Positions 9,512-17,862 of a DNA stretch of 32,859 nt are shown one piece after another (the stretch's first letter is position 1; every line of letters starts with the position of its first letter). Origin of the DNA: Desulfonema limicola (GTDB lineage Bacteria > Desulfobacterota > Desulfobacteria > Desulfobacterales > RPRI01); contig DYJH01000024.1 of assembly GCA_020723255.1 (NCBI GenBank), positions 1 to 32,859 of the forward strand, given 5' to 3'. The notes under the pieces were generated by a model. That model worked only from the letters and a program-made list of their open reading frames with translations. It searched no databases and had not been told where the DNA came from. A program made the position numbers and the translations under genes.

Positions 9512-10153
9512 TCAATTTATAACCGACAGGATTTCATTTCCGGGGACTTCGCCTTCTCTTATGATAACCGGAAATTCTCCCGTAGCGTCAACTACTGTAG
9601 AACCTATACCGCCTTTAAGCTTGCCGGCATCAATTATCAGATCAACTTTTTCCATTATTTCAGAATCAATATCCGATATGCGAAAGCAACCCGGGGCTCC
9701 CGATAAATTTGCGCTTGTTCCTGTTATCGGCGATCCAACAGCCTTTACAAGAGCCAGAGCAACAGGATGGCCCGGCTTCCGTATGCCTATTTTTCCGATT
9801 CCTGCCGAAAGATTTGCCGGAACAGCGTTAACTGCTTCAAGTATGACTGTGACTCCGCCCGGCCAGAACTTTTCCATAATCTGTTTAGCCATTGGAGTAA
9901 CATCTTTTACAATGCAGGAAATCATAAGATAACTGTCCACAAGAACAAGCAGCGGTTTTTTTTCTGCACGTCCCTTTATTTCAAACACTTTTTCAACCGC
10001 TTTTTCATCATAAGCATCGGCAGCAAGACCATAAAGGCACCTTGCAGGAAATACTACTACTCCACCGCTTCTTATAACAGATGCCGCTTTTCTGATTAGC
10101 TCCGGCTCGGGTTTCTCCGGATCAATTTTTATGATTTTATCTGAAATTCTCAA
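9512..10153 (-). CDS. L-threonylcarbamoyladenylate synthase (TsaC/Sua5/YrdC family)
   Basis: The product makes threonylcarbamoyl-AMP from threonine, bicarbonate and ATP, the first step of t6A modification at position 37 of ANN-decoding tRNAs. The YrdC fold is visible: [29 protein letters not shown] with the substrate-binding KGR, and [10 protein letters not shown]. It is YrdC-domain only, lacking the extra Sua5 domain. The frame is open back to an ATG at 10204, which would overlap the purD-purE gene by 68 bp with a basic tail unlike the family. I prefer the TTG at 10153, giving 213 residues starting [11 protein letters not shown] and a 17-bp overlap. Neither start has a strong ribosome binding site, so coupling to the upstream gene is likely. 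Confidence 0.9.
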   Translation of the reverse strand: MRISDKIIKIDPEKPEPELIRKAASVIRSGGVVVFPARCLYGLAADAYDEKAVEKVFEIKGRAEKKPLLVLVDSYLMISCIVKDVTPMAKQIMEKFWPGGVTVILEAVNAVPANLSAGIGKIGIRKPGHPVALALVKAVGSPITGTSANLSGAPGCFRISDIDSEIMEKVDLIIDAGKLKGGIGSTVVDATGEFPVIIREGEVPGNEILSVIN

Positions 10154-11909
10154 GTTTCTTTGCTTTCTTTTCAACCTGAGCAGCCATTTCTTTCTTGAAG
10201 GCATCTATCATGGCGGAAAGCGCCGGGTCTGAAATTGCGAGAATCTGCACTGCAAGAATCCCGGCATTTCTAGCGCCGGATTTTCCTATGGCAACAGTTG
10301 CCACAGGCACTCCAGGAGGCATCTGGACGGTTGATAATAATGAATCAAGCCCTGCAAGGCACGATGAATCTATAGGAACTCCGATTACGGGAAGAGAAGT
10401 ATGCGCTGCGAGCACTCCTGCAAGATGCGCTGCATGACCGGCGCCTGCAATTATTGCTTTGATTCCCCTCTGCCTTGCGCCCAAAGCAAGATTAGCAGCT
10501 TTTTCCGGGGTTCTGTGGGCTGACGCCACAGTAATTTCAAATGGAATGCCGAATTTCTTCAACACGGCAACAGCTTCCTCCATCACTTCATAATCAGAAT
10601 CGCTTCCCATTACAATCGAAACCACAGGAAGCGCTTTAATCCGTTTCACAGCCTTATGCCCTATATCTGTTCTGAACTGGACGCCATTCCAGCTTATTTT
10701 TAATACTGCCCGGTATGCTTTATCAATTGCTAAAGACACGGTATCGCCGATAGCCGTTACCCCGAGCACACGTCCGCCGTTTGCAACTACAGCACTGTCT
10801 TTAATTGCTGTACCCGCATGAAACACAATTACATCTTTTATGCGGGCGGCATCTTCAAGCCCTTTTATCGGTATCCCTTTTTTATAAGCGCCCGGATACC
10901 CGCCTGATGCCATGACAACGCAAAGCGATGCTCTCTCATCAATTTCTATATTGCACTTATTAAGCCTTTCTTCTATTACGGCTTCCATTATCGGAATTAT
11001 GTCGCTTTTTATCCTGACCAAAAGGGCCTGCGCTTCCGGGTCGCCGAATCTGCAGTTAAACTCTAAAACCATGATTTTATCATTGTCAATCATGAGCCCG
11101 GCATATAAAATCCCCTTGTAAGGCCTTCCTTCCTCAGCCATAGCCCGGACAGTAGGCATCATGATCTCTTCCATGATCTTTTTATGAATATATCTGTCAA
11201 CAATAGGGGCAGGCGAATAAGCGCCCATTCCGCCGGTATTCGGACCTTTATCGTTATCAAAGATCGGCTTGTGATCCTGTGAAGACGGAAGAGGAAGAAC
11301 GGTTTTACCGTCAGTAAATGCAAGAAACGACACCTCTTCCCCGGTAAGAAGCTCTTCAATTACAACTCTTTTGCCTGCCTCGCCGAAAGAACGTTTTATC
11401 ATTATGTCGTCAAGCGCCTCTATCGCCTGTTTTTCTGTTGAGCATACGACAACTCCCTTTCCGGCTGCAAGCCCGTCTGCCTTGACAACACAGGGAGCTT
11501 TGGCTTTGCGGATATAGTTTTCCGCTATCTTGTAGTTTGAAAATATTTTGCCGGAAGCAGTGGGTATGCCGTATTTCATCATCAGTTCTTTCGAAAAGCA
11601 TTTGCTTGACTCCAATTCAGAAGCTTTCATGGAAGATCCGAAAATTTTCAAACCGGCTTTTTCAAATAAATCTGTTATACCATTTGAAAGAGGAGCTTCC
11701 GGACCCACAACTGTCAGCGATATCTTCTCTTTTTCAGCAAATGCGAGAAGACCGTTAACATCATCCGAACTAATGGGAATACACTCCGCAAGACCGGCTA
11801 TACCGGCATTTCCCGGCGCACAAAATATTTTTTTTACCTTTGGACTCTGCGCTATTTTCCATACAAGCGCATGCTCTCTTCCTCCGCCTCCAACTACCAA
11901 TACTTTCAT
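10137..11909 (-). CDS. PurD-PurE fusion: GAR synthetase with N5-CAIR mutase
   Basis: One 590-residue reading frame holds two purine enzymes. Residues 1-~420 are PurD, an ATP-grasp ligase joining phosphoribosylamine and glycine: [16 protein letters not shown] at the start, [11 protein letters not shown], the [12 protein letters not shown] loop, and [12 protein letters not shown] near the Mg site. Residues ~428-590 are a class I Pur[19 protein letters not shown] and a PVIGVPID segment, the mutase that converts N5-CAIR to CAIR and needs a PurK elsewhere. The joint is only about 8-10 residues after the normal PurD end ([11 protein letters not shown]). GGAGG sits 4 bases before the ATG at 11909, so the in-frame ATG at 11924 is unlikely. 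The enzymes catalyse non-consecutive steps. No frameshift is needed to read through. Confidence 0.93.
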   Translation of the reverse strand: MKVLVVGGGGREHALVWKIAQSPKVKKIFCAPGNAGIAGLAECIPISSDDVNGLLAFAEKEKISLTVVGPEAPLSNGITDLFEKAGLKIFGSSMKASELESSKCFSKELMMKYGIPTASGKIFSNYKIAENYIRKAKAPCVVKADGLAAGKGVVVCSTEKQAIEALDDIMIKRSFGEAGKRVVIEELLTGEEVSFLAFTDGKTVLPLPSSQDHKPIFDNDKGPNTGGMGAYSPAPIVDRYIHKKIMEEIMMPTVRAMAEEGRPYKGILYAGLMIDNDKIMVLEFNCRFGDPEAQALLVRIKSDIIPIMEAVIEERLNKCNIEIDERASLCVVMASGGYPGAYKKGIPIKGLEDAARIKDVIVFHAGTAIKDSAVVANGGRVLGVTAIGDTVSLAIDKAYRAVLKISWNGVQFRTDIGHKAVKRIKALPVVSIVMGSDSDYEVMEEAVAVLKKFGIPFEITVASAHRTPEKAANLALGARQRGIKAIIAGAGHAAHLAGVLAAHTSLPVIGVPIDSSCLAGLDSLLSTVQMPPGVPVATVAIGKSGARNAGILAVQILAISDPALSAMIDAFKKEMAAQVEKKAKKLENFR

Positions 11910-11947
11910 AAAAACCTCCGGCACAGAGCTTTATTTTAACACCTTGT

Positions 11948-12700
11948 CTAACGCATGCTTTCTTGGATTATCTTATCGATAATCGCCTGTTTTTTCTCCT
12001 CAAGATCTTCTCTGCTGATAACGGCTCCTTTTAAACCTCCGTTTAATGCAATTTCGGAAAGATAACATTTATTGTCAGCAGTTACCATTATATCTATATG
12101 CGCAAAAGGGAACTTGCCCCTTTTCATAACGGCTTTGCAGAAACTCTTTTTATCTTCATCAAGTGCAAACGGGCTGCTTTTTCCGCCTGCTGCCATATTC
12201 ATTCTGAAATTATCAGGATTATACCGGGTATATGATTCAATATAATCTCCCGCCACTATCACACGAATATCGGTAAAGTTTTCAATAAAAGGCTGCAAGA
12301 TGAAAGGATAAGACGAGTCCGACATAGACATAAAACTGTATAGAATTTCTATCGAATCCCATTTTCTTATTCCAAATCCGCAATGCATGCGGTCTTGTTT
12401 TGTAATCACAAATCCTATTTTATGCCTGTTGTAACAGCTGACTGCATCTATAAGATCTCTCCTTCTTAAAATGGCGCGGGTATCGGGAATCATCCGGTTA
12501 TTCAAAAAAAGCGCCTGCACAACTTTAGAGCCGCTGATAATCTGGGAAAGTGGAGAAGGGACACATAGCACACCCCTTTCAATAAGATCGATCAGCAAAA
12601 ACTGCTTCATCCTGTCGGCGCCGACTATTCCGGCAAATATATCGCCAGATCCGATATCTTCATAATTATCCATTAACTCTTTTATGCTTGATATTATCAA
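11948..12700 (-). CDS. RimK-like ATP-grasp protein of unknown substrate
   Basis: The 250-residue protein is not a family I can name exactly, but its core is an ATP-grasp fold of RimK type. Visible elements are VPSPLSQIISGSKVVQALFL at about 47-66 (position of the RimK pre-ATP helix), FVITKQDRMHCGFGI with the ATP-binding lysine, ILQPFIENFTDIRVIVAGD at about 135-153, and FRMNMAAGG and CYLSEIALNGGLKGA, which hold the Mg-binding Asn/Glu. RimK-type enzymes ligate amino acids or amines to carboxylates. It overlaps ddl by 4 bp (12697-12700), so the two are translationally coupled, and purD-purE follows 38 bp after its stop. A role near peptidoglycan or glutathione-like peptide synthesis is possible, but is inference from position only. 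Confidence 0.75.
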   Translation of the reverse strand: MIISSIKELMDNYEDIGSGDIFAGIVGADRMKQFLLIDLIERGVLCVPSPLSQIISGSKVVQALFLNNRMIPDTRAILRRRDLIDAVSCYNRHKIGFVITKQDRMHCGFGIRKWDSIEILYSFMSMSDSSYPFILQPFIENFTDIRVIVAGDYIESYTRYNPDNFRMNMAAGGKSSPFALDEDKKSFCKAVMKRGKFPFAHIDIMVTADNKCYLSEIALNGGLKGAVISREDLEEKKQAIIDKIIQESMR

Positions 12701-13659
12701 TTACCCGCCTTTCTGTCTTTTGCTTTTACGCGCCCTTCAATGCCAAGCTCGATAAGCTTATCAATAAGTTCTGTGAAAGATATCCCGGCGGCTTTTGCTG
12801 CTAAGGGCAAAAGGCTTGTTGCAGTCATACCCGGAATAGTATTTGTTTCAAGAACATAAATCTCTTTTCCGGAAAGTATCATATCGGTCCTGCTGTATCC
12901 CTTGCAAAAAAGGGCTTTGTGAGCCATTTTTGCATAGATTTGCGCTTTTTCCGCCAAGTCTTCATCAATTGCGGCAGGGCATATCTCTTTGGTTGCCCCG
13001 GCCTTGTATTTTGCATTGTAATCAAAAAAGCCGAAACTTTTGTCAGGAATTATTTCTACAATCGGCAAAGACTCAAGTTTGTCATTTCCTATAACTCCTC
13101 CGGTAATCTCAATGCCTTCTATAAAAGTTTCAACCAATACTGCATCATCGGAAGAAAAAGCCGCTTTAACAGAATCATTAAATGATTCTTCCGATTTTAC
13201 TACTGAAACTCCGATACTGGAGCCTCCTGAAACAGGCTTTATAATAAGTTGAGAACCGAGGCGTTTCTCACAGGTTTTGTATTCAAGTATATCATCTTTT
13301 TCTATTACAATATAAGGAGGAACCGGAATCCCTGATTTTTCATAAAGCTGCTTTGAAGCAAACTTATTCATGGCTATTGCGCTTCCTAAGACGCCTGAGC
13401 CTTGATATGGAATGCCAAGGAGATCAAGAAGTCCCTGGATAGTGCCGTCTTCACCAAAATGCCCGTGAAGTACAATTAGCGCAAAATCTATATTAGATGA
13501 ATCAGATATGAGGCGCAAGAGTTCCGATTCGGGATCATAACGTATTACATCATATTTAATTTTATCTAACGCTTCATAAACCTGATCGCCGCTCTTTCTG
13601 GATACCTCCCGCTCACCCGATATTCCGCCTGAAATAAGCGCTATTTTAAGTTTTTTCAC
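12697..13659 (-). CDS. ddl: D-alanine--D-alanine ligase
   Basis: The 320-residue protein is a standard Ddl, the cytoplasmic ATP-grasp ligase that makes the D-Ala-D-Ala end of the peptidoglycan stem peptide. Visible features are SGGISGEREVS at about 10-20 (first D-Ala site), VLHGHFGEDGTIQG, the KPVSGGSSIGV loop for ATP, the omega-loop FFDYNAKY whose Tyr and Lys go with D-Ala rather than D-Lac specificity, and ETNTIPGMT at the Mg site. The start is GTG at 13659; a GTG fits MKKLKIALISGG and no better ATG is near. DUF1992 lies 133 bp upstream on the same strand across a palindromic repeat, and the RimK-like gene overlaps its stop by 4 bp. Confidence 0.96.
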   Translation of the reverse strand: MKKLKIALISGGISGEREVSRKSGDQVYEALDKIKYDVIRYDPESELLRLISDSSNIDFALIVLHGHFGEDGTIQGLLDLLGIPYQGSGVLGSAIAMNKFASKQLYEKSGIPVPPYIVIEKDDILEYKTCEKRLGSQLIIKPVSGGSSIGVSVVKSEESFNDSVKAAFSSDDAVLVETFIEGIEITGGVIGNDKLESLPIVEIIPDKSFGFFDYNAKYKAGATKEICPAAIDEDLAEKAQIYAKMAHKALFCKGYSRTDMILSGKEIYVLETNTIPGMTATSLLPLAAKAAGISFTELIDKLIELGIEGRVKAKDRKAGN

Positions 13660-13683
13660 AAATTATAAACCCTATTTATGTCA

Positions 13684-13777
13684 ATTCCCCTCACACTGAT
13701 CCTCTCTCCCCAAGGGGCGAGGAAAATCTCCCCTGCCTTGAGGGAGGGAACTAAGGGGAGAGCGAATTATGGCAATT
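13684..13777. repeat. Palindromic CTCCCC/GGGGAG intergenic repeat
   Basis: Between the DUF1992 gene and ddl there are two short palindromes in a row: CTCTCCCCAAGGGGCGAG, then CTCCCCTGCCTTGAGGGAG, followed by GGAACTAAGGGGAGAGCGAATTATGGCAAT. The same vocabulary (GGGGATTAAGGGGAGGGTGAA and a following TGGCAAT or TGACAAT) recurs many times at 27280-27880. This is a dispersed non-coding repeat family of the host genome. It may act as an mRNA hairpin in this operon. Confidence 0.7.
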
Positions 13778-13792
13778 TATATAAGTCATCAA

Positions 13793-14167
13793 TTATTTTT
13801 TAGCGATCCGGTTGACCAGCTTTTCAGCATAGATTTCAGTCTCTTCGAATAAAATAGAAGTATTTCGCATAAGATTAAGTTTCATTTTCATAAAATTCAG
13901 TTTTTTTAAAACCCGGTATTTTTCGGAGGTATCTTCCATACCGGCAAGCAGTTCTTCAGTATTTACAATCTCTTTTTTAAGCTCAATTTCAGGCGGTAAA
14001 TAGTCGGCGTTTTTTAATATCTTATAGGCGATGCGAAGATCCTCCGGAACCGAACCTGACTCTTCAAAATCAAGGGGCTGTCCTTTTCCGGAAAGATTAT
14101 CAAACTCTCCTTTTCGCTGGGCATCCAATATTCTTTCTTCAACAATTTTATAAAAACCGGGTATCAT
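13793..14167 (-). CDS. DUF1992 (DnaJ-homologue subfamily C member 28-like) protein
   Basis: The 124-residue protein matches the DUF1992 family (YhdN-like; the conserved domain also found in DNAJC28). The signature IVEERILDAQRKGEFDNLSGKGQPLDFE is split here as IVEERILDAQRKGEFDNLSG followed by KGQPLDFE at residues 8-35. The rest is helical and charged (EIELKKEIVNTEELL). There is no J domain, signal peptide or membrane segment. The biochemical role of this family is not established. It is the first gene upstream of ddl on the same strand, 133 bp away. The ATG at 14167 has only weak Shine-Dalgarno support. Confidence 0.88.
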   Translation of the reverse strand: MIPGFYKIVEERILDAQRKGEFDNLSGKGQPLDFEESGSVPEDLRIAYKILKNADYLPPEIELKKEIVNTEELLAGMEDTSEKYRVLKKLNFMKMKLNLMRNTSILFEETEIYAEKLVNRIAKK

Positions 14168-14620
14168 TGCTTAATCAACTCTCTGATGTTTTTAGAATAT
14201 AGGTATTGATCATTTCATTAAAAATTCACCGCTAAAATTTGACTCACCCTTTAAAATGAAGGCATATATTTCGCTTATACCCGATAGACCTCATTTCCCT
14301 TTATTAGCGCAATTTTATAGCATATTACAAATATTGCAGTCAATAAAGATACTTCATAAAAATGATTACCGAATTGCCTCTGTTGGCCGCTCTCATGACA
14401 TTTCCCATCCGCTCTTTTTCAGGCTTAGATCGCCATCTTTTGGGCACCTTCCAAGTATCCGGCTTTAAAATAAGCCTTATATTGTTTAACATACTGCCGC
14501 AAGATTCTTTGTAAGGGCGATTCTATGATTGACGCAGGAAGGTATGGGAAACATCAATATCCTTCAGGCATTACCCTCAAAATGTGTCGGTTCATCCCCA
14601 CGGGTGTAAAGAAAAGATAA
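14168..14620. other. Intergenic region, no gene; holds the CRISPR relic at its end
   Basis: This 453-bp stretch lies between the exonuclease stop and the DUF1992 start. Apart from the CRISPR-like relic at 14526-14616, I saw only a small hairpin, GGCTTT-AAAAT-AAGCC at 14461-14476, without a T-run. The plus-strand reading frame at 14256-14468 has no ribosome binding site and a composition unlike a protein, so I do not call it. Confidence 0.6.
14526..14616 (-). CRISPR. Relic of a type I-E-like CRISPR array (two degenerate repeats, one 33-nt spacer-sized gap)
   Basis: The plus-strand segment CGGTTCATCCCCACGGGTGT (14588-14607) equals, from memory, the conserved 20-base end of a common type I-E 29-mer repeat whose other end would be GGGGAACAC; here it is AAAGAAAAG. 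Exactly one period away, 14526-14554 ends in GGTATGGGAAACAT, 12 of 14 matching the missing half (GGTGTGGGGAACAT). The interval 14555-14587 is 33 bases, the normal I-E spacer size. In crRNA sense (minus strand) the order is a 5'-decayed repeat, a spacer, then a 3'-decayed repeat, the usual form of a trailer end. No further repeats are seen at the next period and no cas gene is in the window. The call depends on the remembered consensus. Confidence 0.5.
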
Positions 14621-15145
14621 TTATGGTATCTCTTTTTTCACCATCTCCATCCAAATCATCGCCGTGAGCCTTGCGTCATCCAGAGCCCGGTGCAGATGCA
14701 GGTTTTCCGGCAAATCGCCCAAAACGTGCTTTGCGACGGTATGAAGTTTATGATTCGGCAACATAGGAAAGCGTTTCCTGCTCATTTTCAAGGTGCACAA
14801 GTATCCATTGATCAAACCAAGCCCAAGACGAGAAAGCTCATATCTTAAAAAACCGATGTCAAATACGGCATTATGGGCAACAAGCGTGCTTTTTGAAATG
14901 AATTTTAGAAAATCGGGGAAAATCTCTTCGGGAGTTGGTTTTCCTGACAGCATCTCATTTGTTATGCCGTTGACTTTTTGAGCTTCTTTTGAAATAGCTT
15001 TACCGCAATTAATAAGACTTTTAAACTCAGAAATCATGCTGCCCTTTTCGATAAGAACAGCGCCGATTTCAATAATTCTTGCTCCGTGCTGCGGGTTAAA
15101 GCCGGTGGTCTCAACATCAAAAATCACATATTTATCTGAATTCAA
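14621..15145 (-). CDS. DEDDh 3'-5' exonuclease (DnaQ/epsilon-like)
   Basis: The protein is a single exonuclease domain of about 174 residues with all DEDDh motifs: Exo I FDVETTG, Exo II AHNAVFDIGFL and Exo III LHLHRALDDARLTA. Such proteins remove nucleotides from 3' ends as proofreading subunits, repair nucleases or, as Cas2-linked DnaQ domains, in CRISPR spacer trimming. The frame is open upstream through tRNA-Met, but that part (RLISAVSGVQIPASPPFHN) is only translated tRNA. The first plausible start is TTG at 15145 (MNSDKYVIFD); a GTG 5 codons later is an alternative. Neither has a ribosome binding site, so the 5' end may be lost or the gene may rely on an atypical start. A CRISPR-like repeat begins 4 bp after the stop. 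Confidence 0.85.
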   Translation of the reverse strand: MNSDKYVIFDVETTGFNPQHGARIIEIGAVLIEKGSMISEFKSLINCGKAISKEAQKVNGITNEMLSGKPTPEEIFPDFLKFISKSTLVAHNAVFDIGFLRYELSRLGLGLINGYLCTLKMSRKRFPMLPNHKLHTVAKHVLGDLPENLHLHRALDDARLTAMIWMEMVKKEIP

Positions 15146-15187
15146 TAATATTTTATATACTGTATTTGATGTCGCTGAATTATGAAA

Positions 15188-15264
15188 TGGTGGCGATGCA
15201 GGGATTTGAACCCCGGACACTGCGGATATGAGCCGCATGCTCTGACCAACTGAGCTACATCGCC
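15188..15264 (-). tRNA. tRNA-Met (CAT anticodon), probably elongator
   Basis: The minus strand folds as a complete 77-base tRNA. The acceptor GGCGATG pairs with CATCGCC, followed by A73 and an encoded CCA (15188-15190). The D arm contains AGCTCAGTTGGTCAGAGC. The anticodon arm is GCGG-CTCATAT-CCGC with CAT at 15228-15230, and the T arm holds GGTTCAAATCC. General likeness to bacterial elongator Met tRNA is better than to tRNA-Ile2 (lysidine), but CAT alone cannot exclude the latter. The initiator form is excluded because the first base pair is G-C. It lies just upstream of the exonuclease gene on the same strand. Confidence 0.95.
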
Positions 15265-15328
15265 AGATTTTGAACCGGCCTTCTACCAGCTCGCTTTGTT
15301 TAAGTCAAGCTGAAATCGTTTTCTTTTT

Positions 15329-17230
15329 CTATTCTTTAATGGAGCTTTCAGCCTCCACAACAAACTCATCCAAAGCAGATGAAGGATTTTCAAATATAAC
15401 CATAAACGGAACTGTAGCTCCGGGCTTTATATGCATATTTGATTTTTTATCTCCGAGTCTGCTTTGTAATCTTCTTTTAATTACAACCGGATCAAGATCC
15501 GACAACTCCTGCTGGGATAACTCATTACCGCAATAAACGGATTCGGCTTTAAAAAGCACTTTACCTTTTGTAAAGATTTTACCTATCAGCTTAATTTGAC
15601 TTATTGGATGTCTGTAATCATTTCTTACTCTGCCTGTAATTACAAAAAGAGTTCCGGATTTGGTATCAATAAAATCTCCCTTAAGAGTATAAGGCACCGG
15701 CGTTATATTTAAATTTCCTTTTTGATCAACTTTTGATGTTATGTATTCACTGATAAAAGGAATCTTAAGGCCAAAAGCATTGTAATATATAAAAACGCCC
15801 GAACCAATAATCAAAACAAAAATAACGGCAAAAATTAGCAAATACTTGCTGAAGAACTTCTTTTTTATCTGAGGCGGCATAACCTTGCCCGGTTCTTTTT
15901 TTTCACTTTGAGCTTTTCCTGTAGCGGTAACGCCAATTATGTCCTTCTCTACTGCTACTGTATCCTGAAATTTGTTTATATCAAACTTTTCCATTTTCTT
16001 GAGATACTCTTCAGGCTCAACTTCATCAGCCCGGACACCAAGCTTCATATCATCCATGGCAATAGTATCCGACAAATAATCCGGATGCTCTTTTTCTGAG
16101 GGCTCATCTGCTTGCAAAGACAATTCAAGGTTCTCATTTGAAAGTTCTTTGGCCGGTTCATCCGCAATCTTTTCTGTTTCAAGCATCTTTTCCAAATCGG
16201 AAAAATCAAGTTCATCATCTCCCAAAGCGGCTGTTTCTTCAAATTTAATTTCTTGCCGGCTATCTGAATGTAGATCTATATCCAAAGATAATTCAGCAGT
16301 CTCTTCGGATGGATTAACAACCGATTCCTCTGCGTCTGTTTCAGTATCAAGAATTTTTTCCAAATCGGAAAAGTCCAGCTCCTCAGAATCGTCTTCGCTC
16401 TTTTGTCCGGCTGATTTTAGCTCAGAGTCAAAACTGAGTTCAGACGTAATGCCGCCTGTTTTATCGGCGTATTCCTGGGAATCTGTTGCTTCTTCAAAAT
16501 CAGCCATCATTTCCAAATCGGAAAAATCCAGCTCTTCAGAATCCTTATTTTTTAATATCTGAGGTTCCAGATCACTCTCAAAATCAAGTTTTAATTCTCT
16601 TGAATCTTCTTCTACTTCCTCAATATCCGTATCTTCAAAATTATCAATCGCCTCATCTATTTCGGAAAGATCAATTTCCTCGGTATCACTGAATTTAAAT
16701 TTATCTTCAGTGACTTCGGACAAAAGGTTATCAAAATTGATTTCACCGTTTTCAAGCATCTTTTCAAGCTCAGAAAAATCTATATCTTCTGAATCTAAAA
16801 GTTTAGGCTCTTTTTCGCCATCATCTGCGGAAATGTTCGTTGAAGCTATTTCTGCCTTTTCCATACTTTCACTTAGATCTGAAAAGTCAAGCTCTGCTTC
16901 CTCAGACAGATTTACCCCTTTATTTCTTTCCGCAACTTCTTGAATATCAGGTTCTTTTGCATCTTCTTCTTTTTGTTCAACAGAATCATCGACTTCGACA
17001 ATGCTCGTATCTTTGGAATCAGACACAGGCAAAGCTTCTGTCTTTATTTGAGCAATATCAATCTCCTGCTCTTTGATAACCTCTGAAAGATTTTGTTCCT
17101 CCACTATAACGGGTGGATATACCATAAAAATATTTTTACATTTTGAGCACCTGGCTTTTGATCCCGATTTTTTTACTCGTTCATCTTCCAAGTTAAAACT
17201 GGTATTACAGTTCTCACAGGCAACTATCAT
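15329..17230 (-). CDS. MJ0042 zinc-ribbon protein with acidic LDFSDLEK repeats, one TM segment and DUF3426
   Basis: The 633-residue protein begins with a zinc ribbon of MJ0042 type: Cys 5 and 8 and Cys 28 and 31. A very acidic, probably disordered region (about 45-440) follows. It repeats a short motif six times: ELDFSDL (113-119), DIDFSELEKML (149-159), EIDLSEI (185-191), ELDFSDLEMM (233-242), ELDFSDLEKIL (284-294) and ELDFSDLEKML (340-350). One membrane helix lies at about 463-483 (YLLIFAVIFVLIIGSG), and the C-terminal ~130 residues match the DUF3426 beta-domain (FVITGRVRNDYRHPI). The zinc end is predicted cytoplasmic and DUF3426 periplasmic. Function is unknown. hpt lies 14 bp upstream on the same strand, so the two are probably one operon. 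GGGGGG precedes the ATG. Confidence 0.88.
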   Translation of the reverse strand: MIVACENCNTSFNLEDERVKKSGSKARCSKCKNIFMVYPPVIVEEQNLSEVIKEQEIDIAQIKTEALPVSDSKDTSIVEVDDSVEQKEEDAKEPDIQEVAERNKGVNLSEEAELDFSDLSESMEKAEIASTNISADDGEKEPKLLDSEDIDFSELEKMLENGEINFDNLLSEVTEDKFKFSDTEEIDLSEIDEAIDNFEDTDIEEVEEDSRELKLDFESDLEPQILKNKDSEELDFSDLEMMADFEEATDSQEYADKTGGITSELSFDSELKSAGQKSEDDSEELDFSDLEKILDTETDAEESVVNPSEETAELSLDIDLHSDSRQEIKFEETAALGDDELDFSDLEKMLETEKIADEPAKELSNENLELSLQADEPSEKEHPDYLSDTIAMDDMKLGVRADEVEPEEYLKKMEKFDINKFQDTVAVEKDIIGVTATGKAQSEKKEPGKVMPPQIKKKFFSKYLLIFAVIFVLIIGSGVFIYYNAFGLKIPFISEYITSKVDQKGNLNITPVPYTLKGDFIDTKSGTLFVITGRVRNDYRHPISQIKLIGKIFTKGKVLFKAESVYCGNELSQQELSDLDPVVIKRRLQSRLGDKKSNMHIKPGATVPFMVIFENPSSALDEFVVEAESSIKE

Positions 17231-17244
17231 GGCATACCCCCCGC

Positions 17245-17763
17245 TTAAAGTTTGAGCTGGTAAATTTCAGGCAGATACCGGTATTTTTCGGCATAATCAA
17301 GTCCATAACCAACAAGGAATCCGCTTTTAACCACATGGCATGAATAATCTGTTTTAATATCAGCCTCTCTGCGTTCAAGCTTATCCAGCATAGCACAAAT
17401 TTTTATGCTCTTTGGATCGAAAGCTTTTAAATAGTTGACAAGATAAGCCAAAGTTTTGCCGGTATCAACTATATCTTCAACTATCAGGACATTCTTGCTT
17501 TTTATATCAATACTAAGTTCTTTGGTCAAATTTATCTTGCCGGAACTGCTGGTGTCGGAACCATAACTTGAAGCACATATAAAATCAATCTCAACAGGAA
17601 TTGTAAGGCATCTCATGAGGTCGGACATAAAAACGAAGGCGCCTTTTAAAATACCGATAAGAACAAGTTGTGAATCTCTATAATCATCTGAAATTTTGCG
17701 GGCTACTTCAACAACCTTTGCGTATATGACATCTTTTGTTAAAACAGGTATAAGTTCATGCAT
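17245..17763 (-). CDS. hpt: Hypoxanthine phosphoribosyltransferase
   Basis: The 172-residue protein is full length for bacterial HPRT, which converts hypoxanthine and guanine to IMP and GMP with PRPP. The PRPP-binding loop VLIVEDIVDTGKTL is at about 93-106, with both acidic residues. The flexible loop region after SSYGSDTSSSG, the KGAFVFMSDLMR segment with the cis-peptide lysine, and the C-terminal base-binding FLVGYGLDYAEKYR are all present. The ATG at 17763 has only a weak ribosome binding site. The gene sits 14 bp before the zinc-ribbon gene and about 100 bp after the dnaJ-like gene on the same strand. Purine salvage here complements the purD-purE fusion elsewhere in the window. Confidence 0.95.
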   Translation of the reverse strand: MHELIPVLTKDVIYAKVVEVARKISDDYRDSQLVLIGILKGAFVFMSDLMRCLTIPVEIDFICASSYGSDTSSSGKINLTKELSIDIKSKNVLIVEDIVDTGKTLAYLVNYLKAFDPKSIKICAMLDKLERREADIKTDYSCHVVKSGFLVGYGLDYAEKYRYLPEIYQLKL

Positions 17764-17862
17764 ATGTTGATCCGAAGCAACCCTGAAAAAATGATGTAAA
17801 CAATAACCTTTTGTAGCTTTCTATTACATTTTACATGCCTTCCTGTCAATTGATTTAATTCG

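Noticed and set aside
14256-14468. 70-codon plus-strand frame
   Set aside because: No ribosome binding site, no recognisable motif, and it ends at a small hairpin; treated as intergenic.
15146-15238. N-terminal extension of the exonuclease to the ATG at 15238
   Set aside because: The first ~20 codons would be translated tRNA-Met sequence.
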